A stretch of 52,615 nt of DNA from a bacterium (GTDB taxonomy: Bacteria > Patescibacteriota > Minisyncoccia > Phycocordibacterales > UBA12079), in the NCBI GenBank assembly GCA_018401295.1, contig JAGYLJ010000005.1, positions 1 through 52,615 on the forward strand, read 5' to 3'. Numbering within the stretch: position 1 is the stretch's first letter; every line of letters starts with the position of its first letter. Positions 49,413-52,615 of the stretch are shown here, piece after piece. The translations under genes and the position numbers were made by a program. The notes below the pieces were generated by a model, which made no database searches, had not been told where the DNA came from, and worked only from the letters and a program-made list of their open reading frames with translations.

Positions 49413-49712
49413 TCAGGAGTAAATTATGAGAAGATATGTACCTTTACAGCATTTAACGTCAGAGATCTGCCCTATCAAGTTTTCTTGGCCCATCCTTACT
49501 GCCGAAAGAGCTGCCTGACAAAACGAGTCAACAGATTTTATGTCATAATTAGACGATATGATAATTTGTCCAATACCCCCCGAAGGTAAAGCTCTAACAA
49601 ATGACACAACCTCTGCCAATGCTTCAAAAAATTCATGTTTTGTCACATCTCCGCTTTCCAAATAGGCAGCACGAATTAATGGCTTTCTTACCTCAAGCAA
49701 TTGTTTTAACAC
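49413..49712 (-). CDS. Orphan protein with strong Shine-Dalgarno, GTG start
   Basis: A 99-residue protein, not recognised: VLKQLLEVRKPLIRAAYLES, then FFEALAEVVSFVRALPSGGI, then SVDSFCQAALSAVRMG, ending KCCKGTYLLIIYS. It looks like a soluble alpha/beta fold. GAGGAGG lies about seven bases before the GTG at 49712, and AAAGGGGGTG overlaps that GTG. A TTG at 49700 is an alternative start. The upstream frame (MILGFLFILILR) is probably not translated. It is divergent from the thrS leader and belongs to the Shine-Dalgarno orphan group. Confidence 0.6.
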   Translation of the reverse strand: MLKQLLEVRKPLIRAAYLESGDVTKHEFFEALAEVVSFVRALPSGGIGQIIISSNYDIKSVDSFCQAALSAVRMGQENLIGQISDVKCCKGTYLLIIYS

Positions 49713-49814
49713 CCCCTTTCCTCCTCTCAAGATTAAAATGAACAAAAAACCCAAAATCAATATAAAAGAAAAAATAAATTAAATCAAGGATTTTGTTTGA
49801 CAAAATACAATAAG

Positions 49815-50008
49815 GTAATAGAATTAAGAGACAAGTGATTGCTATGACTACCAATCATAGGTTCGCAAAAGCGAATTCTCTCCTAGGGACTAAACTTCAG
49901 ATAAATAATTAAGTTGTTTGCCTTAGGCAAAAAATTGGGTGGAACCGCGGAGAAATTCGTCCCAATATTTTAAAAGTATTTTTAAGATATTGGGACGAAT
50001 TTTTTTGT
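49815..50008 (+). promoter_or_regulatory. T-box riboswitch leader of thrS
   Basis: The diagnostic T-box GGGTGGAACCGCGG is at 49937-49950, with the antiterminator pairing ATTGGG...CCCAAT and a competing terminator (AAATTCGTCCCAATATTTT with its complement, then seven T) at 49954-50008. The bulge reads TGGA, which would pair with tRNA ends UCCA, fitting a U discriminator as in many tRNA-Thr. AGAGA and AGTGA motifs lie at the 5' side. A hairpin CTATGA-CTACCAA-TCATAG at 49842-49860 puts ACC, a Thr codon, in a seven-base loop. It should raise thrS expression when tRNA-Thr is uncharged. Confidence 0.85.
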
Positions 50009-50052
50009 TTATAAAAACAAAACTACCAGTAAATTATTAATTAACAATTAAT

Positions 50053-50180
50053 TTAAAATCCACAAAATTAGATGCAATTCGAGGAGACAAAGAAAAATTT
50101 TCTGAGCCTTACTATTCGGTAAGGTGAAGAGAATTTTTCCGAAGACGACAAAGAAGTGCGCTAATTTTGTGGATTATAAT
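50053..50180 (+). promoter_or_regulatory. Structured region between the T-box and thrS
   Basis: AATCCACAAAATTAG (50057 on) is perfectly inverted as CTAATTTTGTGGATT (50160 on), enclosing a CCTTAC-TATTCG-GTAAGG hairpin and repeated GA-rich segments. The 3' arm runs into TATAAT three bases before the thrS ATG. It could be a second control element, a translational operator, or an inserted palindromic element. Confidence 0.45.
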
Positions 50181-50183
50181 ACT

Positions 50184-51896
50184 ATGGAAAAACAAAGACA
50201 CTCATTAGCACACTTACTAGCTATAGCTGTTCTAAAAAAAGACCCCCAAGCTAAATTAGCCATCGGTCCAGCTATTGAGAATGGTTTTTATTACGATTTC
50301 GATCTTTCCGAAAAGTTAGAAGAAAAAGACTTACCAAAATTAGAAAAAGAAATCAAAAAATTAATTTCTCAAAAATTAGATTTTAAAAAAGAAGAAATTA
50401 CAAAGAAAGAAGCCGCGGAAATCTTCAAAGACCAACCCTATAAATTAGAACTCCTATCTGAATTGGAAGACCCAACCATTTATCGTACCAGTGAATTTGC
50501 TGATTTATGTTCAGGTCCTCATATCCCTGATACTTCAGAGTTAAATCCCGAAGCCTTTAAATTAACCAGTATTGCTGGAGCTTACTGGAAAGGGGATGAA
50601 AAGAATAAAATGTTAACCCGTATCTACGGATTAGCTTTTGAAACTAAAGAAGAATTAGAAAAACATCTAGAAATGTTAAGAGAGGCAGAAATGAGAAATC
50701 ATCGTAAAATAGGTAAAGAAATGGAATTATTTGCTAATATTCAAGAAGTGGGACAAGGTTTACCAATTTGGTTACCTAAAGGTTATGCTATGCGTCGGGT
50801 TTTAGAAGACTATATGCTAAAGATGGAAAGATCATACGGTTATCACCACCTATTGTCACCTCATATCAATAAAGCTGGACTGTTTGAAACTTCTGGACAT
50901 CTTGGTTTCTACAAGGATTCCATGTATGCTCCTCTAGAAATAGATGGCGAAACTTTTTATTTAAAACCAATGAATTGCCCTGCTGCTATGATGGTCTATA
51001 AAATAAAACCAAAAAGTTATCGTGAACTTCCTTTAAAATGGGGGGAGTTAGGCACCGTCTATCGTTACGAAAAATCTGGAGAACTACACGGGTTACAAAG
51101 AGTACGCGGATTTACCCAAAACGATGCTCATATCTTCTGTACACCAGAACAATTGGAAGATCAATTTATGGAAGTTATGGAAATGTTAGAAAGATTCTAT
51201 AAGGATTTAGGATTCACTAATTATACCTACCGTCTTTCGTTATCAGGAGATGATAAAAACAAATATGTAGGAGACCCTAAGGATTGGGATAAGGCTGAAG
51301 AAACTCTCCGAAATGTTTTAATAAAAAGCGGAGTAAAATTCAGGGAGGAAAGAGACGAGGCTGCCTTTTATGGCCCTAAATTGGATGTTCAAGCTATAAA
51401 TGTCTTTGGAAAAGAAGATTCTATTTCAACTATCCAAATTGATTTTAATTTATCAGAAAGATTTGATTTAGAATACATAGATAAAGATGGGGGAAAAAAG
51501 AGACCCTTCGTTATTCATAGAGCTCTGATAGGTTCATTTGAAAGATTTTTTGCTTTTTTGATTGAATACTATGCAGGCAAATTCCCTCTTTGGTTAGCCC
51601 CTGTTCAAATCAAAGTATTATCAATTTCTGATAAACATAAAGAATATGCTCAAGAAATTTATAAAAAATTACTGGCTGAAGACTTCAGAATAGAAAATGA
51701 TACCGATGATGAAAGTCTAGGCAAAAAAATCAGAAAAGCTAAAATGGAGAAAGTCCCCTATCTCTTAATAATTGGTGATAAAGAATTAGAAAGTGGAAAA
51801 GTAACAGTTGAAAGCAGAGATAAAGGAGATCTCGGACAATCATCTTTAGAAAATTTTATTGAAAAAATTAAAACAGAGATTAAAAATAAAAAATAA
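50184..51896 (+). CDS. thrS: Threonyl-tRNA synthetase
   Basis: Charges tRNA-Thr. The 570-residue protein begins MEKQRHSLAHLLAIAVLKKD, entering directly the editing domain (HSLAH and CSGPHI zinc-like motifs), so the N-terminal TGS domain (about 65 residues) is absent. The class II core shows motif 2 (GTVYRYEKSGELHGLQRVRG), the zinc ligands (MNCPAAM; Cys, and later His residues), and motif 3 (PFVIHRALIGSFERFFAFLI). The anticodon-binding domain begins near LAPVQIKVLSISD. ATG 50184 fits homology; the frame upstream to 50124 overlaps leader structure. Confidence 0.93.
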   Translation: MEKQRHSLAHLLAIAVLKKDPQAKLAIGPAIENGFYYDFDLSEKLEEKDLPKLEKEIKKLISQKLDFKKEEITKKEAAEIFKDQPYKLELLSELEDPTIYRTSEFADLCSGPHIPDTSELNPEAFKLTSIAGAYWKGDEKNKMLTRIYGLAFETKEELEKHLEMLREAEMRNHRKIGKEMELFANIQEVGQGLPIWLPKGYAMRRVLEDYMLKMERSYGYHHLLSPHINKAGLFETSGHLGFYKDSMYAPLEIDGETFYLKPMNCPAAMMVYKIKPKSYRELPLKWGELGTVYRYEKSGELHGLQRVRGFTQNDAHIFCTPEQLEDQFMEVMEMLERFYKDLGFTNYTYRLSLSGDDKNKYVGDPKDWDKAEETLRNVLIKSGVKFREERDEAAFYGPKLDVQAINVFGKEDSISTIQIDFNLSERFDLEYIDKDGGKKRPFVIHRALIGSFERFFAFLIEYYAGKFPLWLAPVQIKVLSISDKHKEYAQEIYKKLLAEDFRIENDTDDESLGKKIRKAKMEKVPYLLIIGDKELESGKVTVESRDKGDLGQSSLENFIEKIKTEIKNKK

Positions 51897-51898
51897 AA

Positions 51899-51940
51899 CA
51901 AAAAAAGAGCACTGATAATATCAGCGCTCTTTTTTTATTT
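51899..51940. terminator. Bidirectional terminator after thrS
   Basis: AAAAAAAGAGC-CTGAT-style stem: AAAGAGC(A)CTGAT and ATCAG(C)GCTCTTT enclose AATA-like loop, with A and T runs on the two sides, between convergent genes. Confidence 0.8.
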
Positions 51941-51948
51941 AAAAAATT

Positions 51949-52615
51949 TTAATTAGCCATAAAGAAAACCTGCTCTACAACAACCTCTTTCCTAAGTAAT
52001 CCCGTATATGGAACCTGACTAAGGTATATAAATGTTGAGGTTGGTTCCTGAGGCAAGTAAGAACTGGCTAGATTAACAGTTGGTTGGTTAGATCCGCCTC
52101 CCCCACAATTTTCAGTACAGCCACTGGAAGTAACTGAAATTGAGACTGCACAATTAACAGTTCCACTTGGGCCAGTAAAGATACCACTGTAAGTAGTAGC
52201 ATCACTTGGGGTAATAGACACCGAACCATTTGGATTAACCGAACCGATTCCGTTATCAATTGTAACTGAAGTTACATTAGTAGATGTCCAAGATAAAGTT
52301 GAATTACCTCCTCTCGCTATGGTACCTGGGTTAACCGTTAAGGAACAAGTTGGGGTTGTTATTGGAGGCGTTGAAGTTACAGTAACTGCAGTTGAACAAG
52401 TAACTGTCCCACCAGCACCGACAAAAGTCCCTGTATAAGTAGTAGTTGTAGTTGGGCTAACGGTCCTAGAACCGCTGATAGGACTGACACTACCAATGCC
52501 TTGGTCAATAGTTACTGAAGTCGCATTAGAGGCCGTCCAAGAGATAGATGAACTACTACCTGTTTGAATAGACGCTGGTGTTGAAGTCATAGAACAAGTA
52601 GGAACCGGCAAAGCC
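51949..52615 (-). CDS. Surface protein with Ig-like repeats (5' end outside the window)
   Basis: The frame stays open to the window edge, so only the C-terminal part is seen. It has at least two repeats of about 80 residues: PTCSMTSTPASIQTGSSSSI with SWTASNATSVTIDQGIGSV, then PTCSLTVNPGTIARGGNSTL with SWTSTNVTSVTIDNGIGSV, each ending TYTGTF or TYSGIF plus a cysteine strand (VTCST; VNCAV). These are bacterial Ig-like folds with a probable disulfide. The end, TFIYLSQVPYTGLLRKEVVV, resembles the YLSQ(V/I)PYTG segment before a membrane anchor in other CPR proteins, but no anchor follows, so the C-terminus may be truncated. Confidence 0.75.
   Translation of the reverse strand, partial: ALPVPTCSMTSTPASIQTGSSSSISWTASNATSVTIDQGIGSVSPISGSRTVSPTTTTTYTGTFVGAGGTVTCSTAVTVTSTPPITTPTCSLTVNPGTIARGGNSTLSWTSTNVTSVTIDNGIGSVNPNGSVSITPSDATTYSGIFTGPSGTVNCAVSISVTSSGCTENCGGGGSNQPTVNLASSYLPQEPTSTFIYLSQVPYTGLLRKEVVVEQVFFMAN

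Noticed and set aside
50124-50183. An upstream thrS start at 50124
   Set aside because: The extra 20 residues overlap the stem between T-box and gene and do not resemble a TGS domain; homology begins at ATG 50184.

Overview
The window looks like part of a Patescibacteria (CPR), probably Parcubacteria-group, chromosome. The evidence is an AT-rich sequence, families typical of that radiation (DUF5652, DUF5320, a PH-like membrane family, TSP3 and GNVGIGTTTP surface proteins, Avd four-helix bundle), a compact minimal gene set, tRNAs without encoded CCA, and a divergent 16S rRNA gene not followed by 23S. The assignment rests on family recognition, not on a search.

Layout. 1-6.3 kb: tRNA-Leu, rplS, a pseudouridine synthase, a cell-wall amidase, tRNA-Arg(TCT), tRNA-Val and an operon with ruvX, a YqaA-like membrane protein and a PEP-utiliser mobile domain. 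6.3-10.7 kb: a CcdA/thioredoxin fusion, DUF5652, tRNA-Ser with a PD-(D/E)XK nuclease, a Q-rich secreted protein and the DUF134/DUF5320 pair. 10.7-13.6 kb: a decay zone with pseudogenes of a PH-like protein, signal peptidase I and a reverse transcriptase, plus tRNA-Arg(GCG). 13.6-16 kb: the rest of a diversity-generating retroelement (DGR): template repeat, intact Avd, and a secreted FISUMP-type target whose 3' end is the variable repeat. 16-28 kb: trypsin-like protease, rpsT, ruvA, a mobile-looking S23-type gene, murE, a SpoU methylase, tRNA-Lys, murD/murC/holA. 28-38 kb: polA/tsaE, a pilB-like ATPase, ruvB, a second surface protein, a lytic transglycosylase, rplY. 38-52.6 kb: a PfkB kinase, transketolase C-half, xthA, 16S rRNA, secD/secF, an MFS transporter, miaA, a T-box leader with thrS, and a partial Ig-like surface protein.

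What stands out. (1) The DGR: template and variable repeats (176 bp each) differ at 20 positions, every one an adenine in the template coding strand, yet the reverse transcriptase is broken by many frameshifts. A run of ten G lies just upstream of the target gene. (2) The 16S 3' tail reads GGATTATTTCAAATT where GGATCACCTCCTTT is expected, so the anti-Shine-Dalgarno is absent. In keeping with this, many genes have a TATAAT-like box 6-10 nt before ATG, as expected for leaderless mRNA. Against that background a set of small orphan genes carries strong AGGAGG-type sequences and private terminators. (3) Four of the six complete tRNA genes are followed by clusters of partial tRNA 3' ends, inverted tRNA pieces and hairpins from a shared repeat family. 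I know of no described element with this structure. (4) thrS has a T-box leader with a candidate ACC specifier in a small apical loop. (5) Perfect short palindromes sit in frame inside miaA and the transketolase gene.

All calls come from reading the sequence; no alignment, folding or database search was run.
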